Shown: positions 36,414 to 44,939 of the stretch, in pieces
Layout of the letters: each line of letters starts with the position of its first letter
Position numbering within the stretch: position 1 is the first letter of the stretch
From: Micrococcales bacterium
GTDB taxonomy: Bacteria; Actinomycetota; Actinomycetes; Actinomycetales; Dermatophilaceae
Assembly: GCA_021287075.1 (NCBI GenBank)
Contig: JAJTBD010000016.1
Coordinates: 25,557-89,556, forward strand
DNA: 64,000 nucleotides
Direction: 5' to 3'
The notes under the pieces: model-generated
Seen by the model: the letters and a program-made list of their open reading frames with translations, nothing else
The model's database searches: none
Told to the model about the DNA's origin: nothing
Position numbers and translations under genes: made by a program

Positions 36414-36905
36414 TCAGCGGCCCATCTGGTCCGTGGCCGGGCGGCCGGCGGCGATGAGCCGGCCGGGCTGGTCGCCGGCCTGCGCCCACTCCCCGGGGAT
36501 CTCGACCACGGCCAGCGAGGAGGTGCGCATGCGCACGCCCTCGCCCGTGAGGAGCCGGATGGCCTCCTCCATGGCCGGGTTGTGTCCGACCACGACCGCG
36601 TGCCTCGCCGTGGCGGGCAGCGAGCGCACCACCTCGAGCACATCCTCACCGTCGAAGGTGTAGAGGTCCTCGTCGGCCATGGCCCGCACCTGGCCCGGGA
36701 GCTCGTCGGCGACCAGCTCCCAGGTCTGCATCGCCCGGGCCGCCGTCGAGACCACCGCCAGATCGACAGGGGGCAGCTCCGCCGCCAGCCAGGTGCCGGT
36801 CTCGGGCGCCTGGGCACGTCCGCGCGCGGCCAGCGGCCGGTCGTGGTCGCCGGCCGAGGTCGACCAGTCGGACTTGGCGTGGCGGATCAGCGTCAGGGTG
36901 TGCAC
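36414..36905 (-). CDS. SixA-type phosphohistidine phosphatase
   Basis: 163 residues from GTG 36905. Histidine phosphatase superfamily: the catalytic RHG-variant is LIRHAKSDW at residues 5-13 and the second His lies in VVGHNPAMEE near residue 113. The HAKSDW form and the short length are those of SixA proteins, which dephosphorylate His-phosphorylated proteins (PTS NPr in E. coli). It interrupts the tad locus together with the divergent SDR gene; no functional link is visible. Confidence 0.87.
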   Translation of the reverse strand: MHTLTLIRHAKSDWSTSAGDHDRPLAARGRAQAPETGTWLAAELPPVDLAVVSTAARAMQTWELVADELPGQVRAMADEDLYTFDGEDVLEVVRSLPATARHAVVVGHNPAMEEAIRLLTGEGVRMRTSSLAVVEIPGEWAQAGDQPGRLIAAGRPATDQMGR

Positions 36906-36968
36906 GCGGCAAGTCTGACGTGGGCGGGCGTGCTCGGCCAGCCCCGCCCGGAGCAGCACAATGGCCAT

Positions 36969-37769
36969 ATGAGCCGCCGCCAGTTGCCCACGATGCTCGA
37001 CCTGACCGGCCGCACCGCAGTGGTCACCGGGGCGGGCAGCCCCACCGGCATCGGGTATGCCGCCGCCCGTCACCTCGCCGAGCTCGGCGCCTGCGTGGTG
37101 CTCGGCGCGACGACGGAGCGCGCCCATGACCGGGCGGATGAGCTTGTGGCGCAAGGGCATCGGACCATCGGCGTCACCGGCGACCTGACCGAGCCGGAGG
37201 CGGCCGCCGACCTGGTCGCGGCAGCGGTGCGTGAGACGGGCCGTCTCGACATCGTCGTCAACAACGCGGGGATGGTCTCGGTCCGTGACGGCGACTACCT
37301 CGGCGGCGACCTCGCCGGCACTCCGCCCGAGCAGTGGCGCGCCTCCCTGGCGCGCAATCTCGACACGGCATACCTCGTCTCGAGGAAGGCGCTCCCGCAC
37401 CTGCGCGTCTCGGGGTCGGGCCGGCTGATCATGGTGGCGAGCATGACCGGACCTCTGCTGGCGATGCGCCAGGAGGTGGCCTATGCCGCGGCCAAGGCCG
37501 GGATGGTCGGCCTCGCCAGGGCGCTGGCAGTCGACGAGGGGCGCCACGGGCTGACCGTCAACGCGGTCGCGCCGGGCTGGATCGCGACCGGCTCGCAGAC
37601 CGACCATGAGCGCGCCCAGGGCGAGGCCACTCCCCTCGCGCGCTCGGGCACGCCCGCCGAGGTGGCCTCGGCCATCGGCTGGCTCGCCTCGCCGGGAGCC
37701 TCCTATGTCACCGGCCAGCTGATCGTCGTCGACGGGGGCAATGGCGTCGCCGAGGAGCACCTGCCCTGA
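36969..37769 (+). CDS. short-chain dehydrogenase/reductase
   Basis: 266 residues. Classical SDR: VVTGAGSPTGIG cofactor motif near residue 20, NNAGM near 93, Ser in VASMTG, and catalytic Tyr/Lys in VAYAAAKAG, with the C-terminal YVTGQLIVVDGG. The cofactor loop carries a two-residue insertion compared with TGxxxGIG. NAD(P)-dependent oxidoreductase or FabG-like ketoreductase; substrate unknown. It lies divergent to the phosphatase and convergent to the tadC-like gene. Confidence 0.87.
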   Translation: MSRRQLPTMLDLTGRTAVVTGAGSPTGIGYAAARHLAELGACVVLGATTERAHDRADELVAQGHRTIGVTGDLTEPEAAADLVAAAVRETGRLDIVVNNAGMVSVRDGDYLGGDLAGTPPEQWRASLARNLDTAYLVSRKALPHLRVSGSGRLIMVASMTGPLLAMRQEVAYAAAKAGMVGLARALAVDEGRHGLTVNAVAPGWIATGSQTDHERAQGEATPLARSGTPAEVASAIGWLASPGASYVTGQLIVVDGGNGVAEEHLP

Positions 37770-37812
37770 CCCTGCTCGCCGGAGGCCTGCGACCACCGCG
37801 GGACCGGCCCTC

Positions 37813-38502
37813 TCAGCCGGCCAGTGCGCCGCGTGCCAGGGCCAGCACCAGCGGGACCACCGTCGTGAGCCCGAAGGCCGGGAGGAAGGCCAGGCCCAGC
37901 GGCAGGACGAGCAGCACACCGGCACGTCCGACGGCGGCCTCGACCCGGCGCGACTCGCGGTCGCGGACCTCGACGGCGGCCCGCTCGACGAGGTCGGCGG
38001 GCGCGGCGCCGGCTGTCAGCGCGATGCGCCAGGCGAGCGCGGCGGGCCGCCACACCTCGGGGGCGAACTCCCATGCGGCAGAAGGCTCCAGCCCCCAACG
38101 ATGGGCCGCAGCCACCGACTCCAGGTGGCGCCGCACGGCACCGTCACACTCGCCGGCGACGTGCTCGAGCGCCTCGACCGGCCCGATGCCCGAGCGCAGC
38201 GCCAGGGCGAGCAGGATCAGGGCGTCAGCGACCTCGGCGGGGGTGCCGGCCCGGTCAGGGTCAGCAGCGGCCTCACCCGCGACGCCGTCGGAGTCTGGGG
38301 ACGCGCCGGCGCTGGCGAAGCCCGGCCCGCCGTGCGCTGACCGCCCGGAGCCCGGCCGCACACCGGCCTGGGGGCCGCCCCGCGCTCCCGCCCGGGGCGG
38401 CCAGAGCAGCACCGCGAGGGCGACCAGGGCGCCGACCACCGCCGCGGCATGGGGGCCAGCCTCGAGCAGGCTCACCGCGGCCCCATGAGCCGCCCACCTC
38501 AT
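37813..38502 (-). CDS. TadC-like inner-membrane platform protein (T2SS F domain)
   Basis: 229 residues from ATG 38502, overlapping the tadB-like stop (ATGA). An N-terminal helix, a Gly/Pro/Arg-rich linker, then a T2SSF-type helical bundle (starting around LALRSGIGPVEALEHVAG) and two C-terminal membrane helices. Matches Rv3657c-like TadC proteins of actinobacteria. Last gene of the ssd-tadA-tadB-tadC operon. Confidence 0.8.
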   Translation of the reverse strand: MRWAAHGAAVSLLEAGPHAAAVVGALVALAVLLWPPRAGARGGPQAGVRPGSGRSAHGGPGFASAGASPDSDGVAGEAAADPDRAGTPAEVADALILLALALRSGIGPVEALEHVAGECDGAVRRHLESVAAAHRWGLEPSAAWEFAPEVWRPAALAWRIALTAGAAPADLVERAAVEVRDRESRRVEAAVGRAGVLLVLPLGLAFLPAFGLTTVVPLVLALARGALAG

Positions 38503-39218
38503 CGGACCTCCTCGGGTCGCAGGGCACGCGCCAGGAGCCGGCGGGACCACCACCAGCCGGCCAGGGTCAGCACGATGCCGGCCGCGAGACACACCGGGGC
38601 CGCCGCGGATGACCCATAGAGCTCGCCGGGCGACATGCCCAGCAGCCACCCGACACCCGGCCCCACGGCGGGCAGCAGCGTGAGCAGCCACATGGACGCG
38701 CGCGGCCCCGAGGCCGCCGCATCGACGCGGCGGCCGTCGGCCTCCTGGGCACGCAGCACCGACCCGGCCGTGGCGACGGCGCCCGCCAGCGGCGAGCCGA
38801 GCCGGTCGCTCAGCGTCCAGGCCCGGCCGATCAGCCCGCAGTGCTCCCCCTCGTCGGAGCACCACACCGGGCCGAGCGCCGCACCCGTGGCCGCCGCGGC
38901 CTCGAGCCGGCCCACCAGCGCGGTGAGCGAGGCGGGGGCGGACTCGGCGGCGATCGCCAGGGCCTGGGAGGGCGGCAGGCCCGCGGCGAGGCAGGGCGCG
39001 AGCGCCTCGGCGAGGTCGGCCACCTCACCGGCCTCGCTGGACCGGCGGCTGGCTCGGCGCAGCCGGACCAGCCCGGCCAGCGCTGCCCACGCTCCGCTCC
39101 GGGCCTGAGGAGGCGCGTCCCTCCTCGGGCCCAGCCGTGGCCGGGCCGGCCACAGGAGCACCGCCGTCGCTGACAGCACTGCTGCCAGCACCGCCGGGGC
39201 GGGGAACTCAGCCGGCAT
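38499..39218 (-). CDS. TadB-like inner-membrane platform protein (T2SS F domain)
   Basis: 239 residues from ATG 39218, overlapping the end of tadA by eleven bases. One N-terminal helix (PAVLAAVLSATAVLLW), a basic cytoplasmic loop, a T2SSF core containing LAEALAPCLAAGLPPSQALA, and two C-terminal membrane helices. Partner of the TadC-like protein in the pilus assembly platform. The frame is open further upstream but that part is shadow of tadA. Confidence 0.8.
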   Translation of the reverse strand: MPAEFPAPAVLAAVLSATAVLLWPARPRLGPRRDAPPQARSGAWAALAGLVRLRRASRRSSEAGEVADLAEALAPCLAAGLPPSQALAIAAESAPASLTALVGRLEAAAATGAALGPVWCSDEGEHCGLIGRAWTLSDRLGSPLAGAVATAGSVLRAQEADGRRVDAAASGPRASMWLLTLLPAVGPGVGWLLGMSPGELYGSSAAAPVCLAAGIVLTLAGWWWSRRLLARALRPEEVR

Positions 39219-40374
39219 GCCGACCACCACCCGGTCGGACATCGAGCGCGAGACGCCCGGCCAGTGCGGACCACGCCGCAGCGGGGACCAACCGGCCCGT
39301 GCTGTCGGCCTCGGCGGCGACCTCGGCCCGCACGAGCACGTCACGGCGGGTGAGGACCGAGACCGACTCGAGCACCCGGCCGCCGGGGCGCCGGGTGACG
39401 TGCAGGACGACGTCCACGGCGCTGGCCAGCTGGGCGTGCACCGCCTCGCGGGCCATCCCGGCCAGGGCCCCGAGCGCCTCGAAGCGCGCCGGGACGTCGA
39501 GCGGTGAGTTGGCATGGAGCGTCCCGCACCCGCCCTCGTGACCGGTGTTGAGTGCTGCCAGCAGCTCGCGGACCTCGGCGCCGCGGACCTCGCCGACCAC
39601 CACGCGGTCGGGTCGCATGCGCAGGGCCTGGCGCACGAGCTGGACCATCGTCACCTCGCCGAGGCCCTCGACATTGGGATGGCGGGCCTGGAGCCGGACG
39701 ACGTGGGGGTGGCCGACCGCCAGCTCGCGGACGTCCTCGACGACCAGCACCCGCTCGTCGGCAGGCACGAGCCCGAGCATCGCCGCGAGCAGGGTCGTCT
39801 TGCCCGAGCCGGTGCCACCGGTGACGACAAAGGACACCTTGCGCTCCACCAGCGCCTGCACGACCTCGAGGCCACGGGCACAGAGCATGCCCGTGCCGGC
39901 CAGGTCGCCCAGCGTCAGCCCGCGGGCCCGCGGGACCCGGAGACTGATGTGGGCCCCGCCGTCGACGAGTGGCGGGAGCATCGCGTGCAGTCGCACGCCG
40001 CCGGGCAGGAGCCCGTCGACCCACGGCTGGCTCTCGTCGAGGCGCCGGCCGGCGATGCCCGCCAGGCGCACCGCGAGGCGGCGGACCTCCTCGCTGCTCC
40101 CCAGGCGCACGGCGGTGATGTCGAGCCCGCCGCCTCGATCGGCCCAGACGGTGCCGTCGCCGTTGACCAGGACATCGGTCGTCTGGGGATCGGCGACCAG
40201 CTGCTCGAGCTCGCCGAGCCCCAGCGTGGCCGCGGCGAGGCGGCCGGTCTCGACGGCCAGCCCGGCCACACCCAGCTGGGGGCCCTGTGCGGCAAGGACA
40301 TCGGCGATCGCGCGACTGTCTGGCGCCTGCCCCTGGCGGATCCGGTCACGGATCCGCTCGTCGAGCCCGCTCAT
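39208..40374 (-). CDS. tadA: TadA/CpaF-type secretion ATPase
   Basis: 388 residues from ATG 40374 (overlaps the ssd stop). Type II/IV secretion ATPase with Walker A TGGTGSGKTT (Lys at about residue 192), Walker B-type acidic motif VLVVEDVREL, His-box TMVQLVRQALRMRPDRVVVGEVRG, and GTLHANSP. It powers Flp pilus assembly and possibly retraction. All four genes ssd-tadA-tadB-tadC overlap, implying one transcript from upstream of 41159. Confidence 0.94.
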   Translation of the reverse strand: MSGLDERIRDRIRQGQAPDSRAIADVLAAQGPQLGVAGLAVETGRLAAATLGLGELEQLVADPQTTDVLVNGDGTVWADRGGGLDITAVRLGSSEEVRRLAVRLAGIAGRRLDESQPWVDGLLPGGVRLHAMLPPLVDGGAHISLRVPRARGLTLGDLAGTGMLCARGLEVVQALVERKVSFVVTGGTGSGKTTLLAAMLGLVPADERVLVVEDVRELAVGHPHVVRLQARHPNVEGLGEVTMVQLVRQALRMRPDRVVVGEVRGAEVRELLAALNTGHEGGCGTLHANSPLDVPARFEALGALAGMAREAVHAQLASAVDVVLHVTRRPGGRVLESVSVLTRRDVLVRAEVAAEADSTGRLVPAAAWSALAGRLALDVRPGGGRHAG

Positions 40375-41159
40375 GCCGACTCGCCCAGGGCCGGCCGCGC
40401 CGCCAGCGCTTCGGAGGGCGCCAGCGCCTCGGCGCGCGGCTCCTGCTGCGCGAGCCACCCGTCCAGCTCGGCGGCGATGAGCCGCACATGCCTGCTGTCG
40501 CCGGGTGGCTGGCCCCGGGCGGCCTCGCGCCGCACCCGTGCCTCGTCGGGCCAGGGACGCAGCAGCGCCAGCCCGAGGTGCTCGGCCACCTGGGCGTGGA
40601 GGGGATCTCCGGCCTTGCGCGCGCGGGTCACCACACACGAGGCGACGCGCAGCCGCTCGGGCAGCGCGCCCACCACCGCCACGGCATCGCAGACGCCCCG
40701 GACCGAGACGCCCGCGAGCACGACCACCACATCGCACTCACCCACGAGATCGCCGCCGGCGACCAGCCCACGGCCCCTCGGCAGGTCGAGCACCGTGCGC
40801 TCATGGACACTGGCCAGCGCCTCGACGGCCTCCTCGATCACCTCGGGTGCCGGGCGCGGCCCCACCGCCCGCCCCGAGGAGGAGAGCACCCGCACGCCGT
40901 CTCCCGCGCGCGGGAGTGCCGCACTCAGCCGCCTGCCGTCGAAGCCTCCCCGCGCCTCGGCCAGGTCGTCCCAGCGCAGCCCCGCGGCATGCTCGGCGCA
41001 GGCGGTCACATCGAGCCCGCCCATGCCCACCGACCCGTCCACCAGTGCGACCGGCGAGCTCGCTGACCAGCACCGCGCCAGACCGGCCGCCAGCGTCGAG
41101 GCACCGAGACCACCCGAGGCGCCCAGCACCCCGACGACCAGACCGCGTGTGTTGTCCAT
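40371..41159 (-). CDS. CpaE/MinD-like septum-site-determining protein (Ssd type)
   Basis: 262 residues from ATG 41159. Deviant P-loop GASGGLGASTLAAGLA: the signature Lys of the MinD/ParA family is missing and the second Lys is Ala, as is usual in the CpaE/Ssd group. It lacks a receiver domain. In M. tuberculosis the ortholog (Rv3660c, Ssd) at the head of the tad operon affects septation; in Caulobacter CpaE localises pili. First gene of the operon. Confidence 0.83.
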   Translation of the reverse strand: MDNTRGLVVGVLGASGGLGASTLAAGLARCWSASSPVALVDGSVGMGGLDVTACAEHAAGLRWDDLAEARGGFDGRRLSAALPRAGDGVRVLSSSGRAVGPRPAPEVIEEAVEALASVHERTVLDLPRGRGLVAGGDLVGECDVVVVLAGVSVRGVCDAVAVVGALPERLRVASCVVTRARKAGDPLHAQVAEHLGLALLRPWPDEARVRREAARGQPPGDSRHVRLIAAELDGWLAQQEPRAEALAPSEALAARPALGESA

Positions 41160-41596
41160 GGCCCAAGCCTCGGGCGGCGCGCGCAACCGGCATGGGTGGC
41201 CGAGCGGATCTGTGGACAGGCCGCCGCGGCGGCGGACCCCTGTGGACAGGTGGCGACGGACGGGCGACAGCGGCCCGCCGACGGCGGTGGGCCCGAGCGG
41301 AAGCGGCAGAAGAAAGGGGACGGCCCCGGTCGGGGGGACAACCGGGGCCGTCTACGCGCCATGCTCCGGGGGGGGAGGAGCCGGTGCGCAGGTCGCTCAA
41401 CCCGAAGGGAGCGAACACCCAAGTATTGGCCTTGCGCGGGTGTTATGCAAGCCGAACAACCACTTATCGCGAAAACCTACTCGGAAGTCACCCTTAGGTA
41501 GGTCCCGTTCACGGAGGTGTGCTCCCCTCGTCGCCTCGGTGCGCTTCACTCGCCGCCCCGACGCCTCGGCGCGGGCCGGCCGGTCCCGCCCGCAAG
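41160..41596. other. 437-base intergenic region: tad promoter side, terminator and an unexplained AT-richer stretch
   Basis: No protein-coding gene is apparent. 41160-41318 upstream of ssd must carry the tad promoter and contains two CTGTGGACAGG-like repeats (41210-41251). 41319-41352 is a terminator. 41400-41500 is distinctly AT-richer than its surroundings and holds several short hairpins, including GGTCGCTC/GAGCGAAC around 41390-41415. On the - strand this stretch ends at the terminator, as a small RNA gene would. I cannot assign it. Confidence 0.5.
41319..41352 (-). terminator. factor-independent terminator upstream of the tad operon
   Basis: GACGGCCCCGGT (41319-41330) pairs perfectly with ACCGGGGCCGTC (41341-41352) around a 10-nt loop. 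On the - strand the stem is followed by CCCCTTTCTTCTG, a T-rich tail. It separates the Fic-like gene, or a small RNA in the gap, from the tad operon. Confidence 0.75.
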
Positions 41597-42445
41597 TCAG
41601 GCCGTGTCTGTGCGTCCGGCGAGCACGGCGTCGGCCACCCGCATCCCCTCCGCGGCCCCCCGCTCGACGGCCGAGCAGCAGTGCTCCAGCCACAGCCGCA
41701 CCCCATCCTCGGTCCCCAGGGCGTATGCCGCGAGCGCACCGACATAGGAGGCCCCGCCGCCGGCGCCGTGCCCGGCCTCGGGCACGGCCACACCGGTGGG
41801 GTCGAGCCCGCTCGCCTGGATGACCGCCCGCTCCATGGCCCGCGCCACGACGCCGTTGCCCCGGACGAACGGGCGCATGGTGGCGACCTCGGCGTGGACC
41901 AGTGCGGCGACGACGAGCGCGGGCACCCGGTCTGCCGCCAGCAGGATGTCGACGACCCCGCCGAGCCGCTCGCGGACCTCGTCGGCCGAGGGCGCGGGCC
42001 CGATCTCGAGGAGCTCGCGGGCGTCCTCGCCCTCGATGCGGGGCCGCCCGAGCTGCTCCGGTGCCACGAGGTCGGCGGCGGCAGCGACGTGCAGCCGGGC
42101 GAGGGCCTGGAGGGGCGCGGTGGTCACGCTCGCGCGCACATGCTCGGACTCGGCCGTGGCCTGGACCACGCCGCGCATCACCTGCTCGACCGGGTCGAGC
42201 TGCTCGGGCCACGGGCGCAGCCCGACCATGACCTCGCGGACGATGTCGGCCGGCAGCGTCGCGCCCTCGAGCTCACCCGACGCGGACGCGCCGCGCACCC
42301 GCGACTCGGCGGCGGCCTCGGGGATCCTCCTGCGCAGCGCCTGGTGCCAGCGCAGCTGCGTGCAGGCGTCCCGGGCCGCCCCGATGCGGTCGGGCAGACC
42401 GGGCAGCTGGGCGAGTGAGGTCAGCGCGGAGACGAGATCGGACAC
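41597..42445 (-). CDS. Fic/DOC-fold protein with degenerate active site
   Basis: 282 residues from GTG 42445; a GTG at about 42469 would extend it. The C-terminal half contains TMRPFVRGNGVVARAMER, aligned to the Fic motif HPFxxGNGRxxR, but the catalytic His is Arg (about residue 191) and the metal-binding Asp/Glu is also Arg. AMP-transfer activity is therefore unlikely. Homologs beside tad loci in actinobacteria are often labelled 'oxidoreductase'; I know of no experimental basis for that. The function is unknown. Divergent from the LytS-type kinase by 24 bases. Confidence 0.75.
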   Translation of the reverse strand: MSDLVSALTSLAQLPGLPDRIGAARDACTQLRWHQALRRRIPEAAAESRVRGASASGELEGATLPADIVREVMVGLRPWPEQLDPVEQVMRGVVQATAESEHVRASVTTAPLQALARLHVAAAADLVAPEQLGRPRIEGEDARELLEIGPAPSADEVRERLGGVVDILLAADRVPALVVAALVHAEVATMRPFVRGNGVVARAMERAVIQASGLDPTGVAVPEAGHGAGGGASYVGALAAYALGTEDGVRLWLEHCCSAVERGAAEGMRVADAVLAGRTDTA

Positions 42446-42469
42446 GGCCGACAGCCTAGAGTTCACCTC

Positions 42470-43672
42470 GTGCGTAGTGGCATCCACCTCCCGACGGCGG
42501 TCCTGACCGCGGGGACCCTGATCGTGGTGTGGGCGCTGCTCCTCCTGCGCAGCCGCAGCCGCTCGCGCTCTCGTGGCTTCCTGTCCGCCACCGACCGGGC
42601 GACCTACGAGACCCTGCACACCGCCTCGCTCGCCGGCCGGCAGCTGCGGCACGGGCTGGGACCCGAGAGCGCCCGTGAGGCCGCCGGCTATCTGCGCTCC
42701 ATGCTCACCGCCCGGGCCATCGCGATCTGCGACACCCATGCCGTGCTCGCCTGGGACGGCGAGGGCGAGCACCACCGGCCGCGGGCCCACTCCGACGCCC
42801 AGCCCGCCCTGCGCGGGGCAGGGACGACCGTGCTCGACCAGCGCGATGTCGCGTGCAATGACCCCAACTGCGAGCTGCTGAGCGCGGTGGTCGCGCCCCT
42901 GGTCGTGGACGAGCACGTGGTGGGTGCGCTTACGGCATACGGCCCGCACACCGACGCCGGACTGGCCCGGGCGACCGAGGAGGTGGCCCAGTGGGTGGCG
43001 GCGCAGGTCGAGCTCGCCGACCTCGACCAGCAGCGCACCCGCGCGATGGAGGCCGAGCTCCAGGCGCTGCGGGCGCAGATCTCCCCGCACTTCGTCTACA
43101 ACTCCCTCGCCGCCATCGCCAGCTTTGTCCGCACCGACCCCGGCCGCGCGCGCGAGCTGCTGCTGGAGTTCGCCGACTTCACCCGCTATGCGCTGCGCCG
43201 GGCAGGTCAGTTCACCACCCTCGCCGAGGAGCTGCGCAACTGCGAGCGCTATCTGGTCCTGGAGCAGGCGCGCTTCGGCGACCGGCTCAAGATCAACCTG
43301 CTCATCGCCCCCGAGTCGCTGCCGACGACTGTGCCCTGCCTCGCGGTCCAGCCCCTTGTCGAGAATGCCGTGCGCCATGGCCTCGCGGGCAAGGTCGGCC
43401 CCGGCACGGTCACCATCACCGCCCGTGACATCGGGGCCCAGACCGAGATCTCCATCGAGGACGACGGGGTGGGCGCCAACCCCGAGCACATCCGGGGGGT
43501 GCTCGACGGCGAGGTGCGCAGCGACTCGGTCGGGCTCGGCAATGTCGACGCCCGGCTGCGCCAGATCTATGGCGACGATCTCGGGCTGGTCGTCGAGACC
43601 GCCCCGGGCGCGGGCATGAAGGTCACATTCACCGTGCCCAAGTACGCCCCGGGCGTGCACGTCTCGTCGTAG
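42470..43672 (+). CDS. LytS/YpdA-type sensor histidine kinase
   Basis: 400 residues. One N-terminal membrane helix (about 7-25), a GAF-like sensor domain (about 50-190), then a His_kinase domain (PF06580) with QISPHFVYNSLAAI (phospho-His at about residue 207) and a C-terminal HATPase with VENAVRHG, EDDGVG and GLGNV boxes. Pairs with the LytTR regulator ten bases downstream. Characterised relatives (YpdAB, BtsSR) sense pyruvate and switch on carboxylate transporters; the two symporter modules that follow fit that role. Confidence 0.92.
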   Translation: MRSGIHLPTAVLTAGTLIVVWALLLLRSRSRSRSRGFLSATDRATYETLHTASLAGRQLRHGLGPESAREAAGYLRSMLTARAIAICDTHAVLAWDGEGEHHRPRAHSDAQPALRGAGTTVLDQRDVACNDPNCELLSAVVAPLVVDEHVVGALTAYGPHTDAGLARATEEVAQWVAAQVELADLDQQRTRAMEAELQALRAQISPHFVYNSLAAIASFVRTDPGRARELLLEFADFTRYALRRAGQFTTLAEELRNCERYLVLEQARFGDRLKINLLIAPESLPTTVPCLAVQPLVENAVRHGLAGKVGPGTVTITARDIGAQTEISIEDDGVGANPEHIRGVLDGEVRSDSVGLGNVDARLRQIYGDDLGLVVETAPGAGMKVTFTVPKYAPGVHVSS

Positions 43673-43682
43673 CATCCGAGGC

Positions 43683-44504
43683 ATGGCCAGCGACACACCC
43701 CCGGGGACAGGCTCCGGCCTGCCCACCGGCGGGGGCGATGAGGAGGCCGGGCCCACCCTCAGCGCACTGGTGGTCGACGACGAGTTCCCCGCACTGTCCG
43801 AGCTGACCTATCTGCTGCGCGAGGACGGCCGGATCGGCGAGATCATCACCGCCCAGTCCGGTACCGACGCGCTGCGGGCGCTCGAGGACCGCAAGGTCGA
43901 CGTCGTCTTCTCCGACATCTCCATGCCCGGCCTGTCCGGCATGGAGCTGGCCCGCGTCATCTCCCGCTTCACCGAGCGACCCCAGATCGTCTTCGTCACC
44001 GCCCACGACGCCCACGCGGTCGACGCCTTCGCGGTCCAGGCCACCGACTACGTCATGAAGCCGGTGCGCGAGGAGCGCCTGCGCGAGGCGATCCGCCGCG
44101 TGGTGGCCCAGCTCTCCGGCGCCGCCCCAGCGGCGGAGGGCGGCCTCGAGGACGAGACGATCCCGGTCGAGCTCGGCGGCGTCACGCGCTTCATCAACCG
44201 CTCCGACATCCGCTATGCCCAGGCCCAGGGCGACTACGCCCGGCTACACACCGCCACCGGCTCACACCTCGTCCGCATCCCACTGGCCACCCTCGAGGAG
44301 CGTTGGGGCCCAGCGGGTTTCGTGCGCATCCACCGCTCCACCCTCGTCGCGATGCCGCACATCAAGGAGGTCCACATGGACCACGGCCGGTGCACCGTCA
44401 TCGTCGAGGGCGTCGAGCTCCAGGTGAGCCGGCGGCATACCCGCGAGCTGCGCGACCGGCTGCTGCGCACACCGCTGCAGAGCCCGCCCGGCGGGCGCGC
44501 GTGA
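43683..44504 (+). CDS. LytTR-family response regulator
   Basis: 273 residues. An extended acidic N-terminus (~25 residues), receiver domain with VVDDE and the phospho-acceptor Asp78 in VFSDISMPG, Lys in YVMKPV, then a LytTR DNA-binding domain (about 165-262) with RYAQAQGDYARLHT and GFVRIHRSTLV. The stop overlaps the start of the DUF485-like gene (GTGA), so regulator and transporter genes are coupled. Likely activates the downstream carboxylate transporters. Confidence 0.93.
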   Translation: MASDTPPGTGSGLPTGGGDEEAGPTLSALVVDDEFPALSELTYLLREDGRIGEIITAQSGTDALRALEDRKVDVVFSDISMPGLSGMELARVISRFTERPQIVFVTAHDAHAVDAFAVQATDYVMKPVREERLREAIRRVVAQLSGAAPAAEGGLEDETIPVELGGVTRFINRSDIRYAQAQGDYARLHTATGSHLVRIPLATLEERWGPAGFVRIHRSTLVAMPHIKEVHMDHGRCTVIVEGVELQVSRRHTRELRDRLLRTPLQSPPGGRA

Positions 44505-44926
44505 CCGACCTGCCCGGCGAGCACGCGCAGGATCGGGGCGGCCCGGCCGCCGGCGAGCCAGCCGCCCCGGCGCGCGTGCGGGTGACCAGCTCGAGGCGCG
44601 GGGCGCGGCCCGACCACAGCCGGCCGGTCAGTCGTGAGCTGCGCGAGCAGACCGGCCTCGGCGAGGTCTATCTGGCGGGGCTGATGCGCGCCCAGCTGCG
44701 GCTCTCGCTGACCGTGCTGGGCATCGTCGCCGTGGGCCTGGGGGCCTTCCCGCTGCTCTTCCTCCTCGTGCCGCCCACCCGGGGCCTGCATGTGGGCCCG
44801 GTGCCCTTCCCCTGGCTCGCCCTCGGCGCGGCCGTCTATCCGGTCGCGTGGCTGGTCTCGCACTACTACGTGCGCCAGTCCGAGCGCATCGACGACGACT
44901 TCGCCGACGTGGTGTCGACCTCGTGA
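44501..44926 (+). CDS. DUF485-like small membrane subunit of a symporter
   Basis: 141 residues from GTG 44501. A ~60-residue charged N-terminus, then two membrane helices (about 68-90 and 100-120) with the short C-terminal SHYYVRQSERIDDDFADVV. The two-helix layout and place directly before an SSS symporter are those of DUF485 proteins (YjcH beside ActP in E. coli). It precedes the symporter by 13 bases. Confidence 0.8.
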   Translation: MTDLPGEHAQDRGGPAAGEPAAPARVRVTSSRRGARPDHSRPVSRELREQTGLGEVYLAGLMRAQLRLSLTVLGIVAVGLGAFPLLFLLVPPTRGLHVGPVPFPWLALGAAVYPVAWLVSHYYVRQSERIDDDFADVVSTS

Positions 44927-44939
44927 CCCCGAGCGCGCC

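Noticed and set aside
41400..41500. dif or attachment site in the AT-richer stretch
   Set aside because: No 28-base XerC/XerD-like arrangement and no integrase or duplicated flank nearby.
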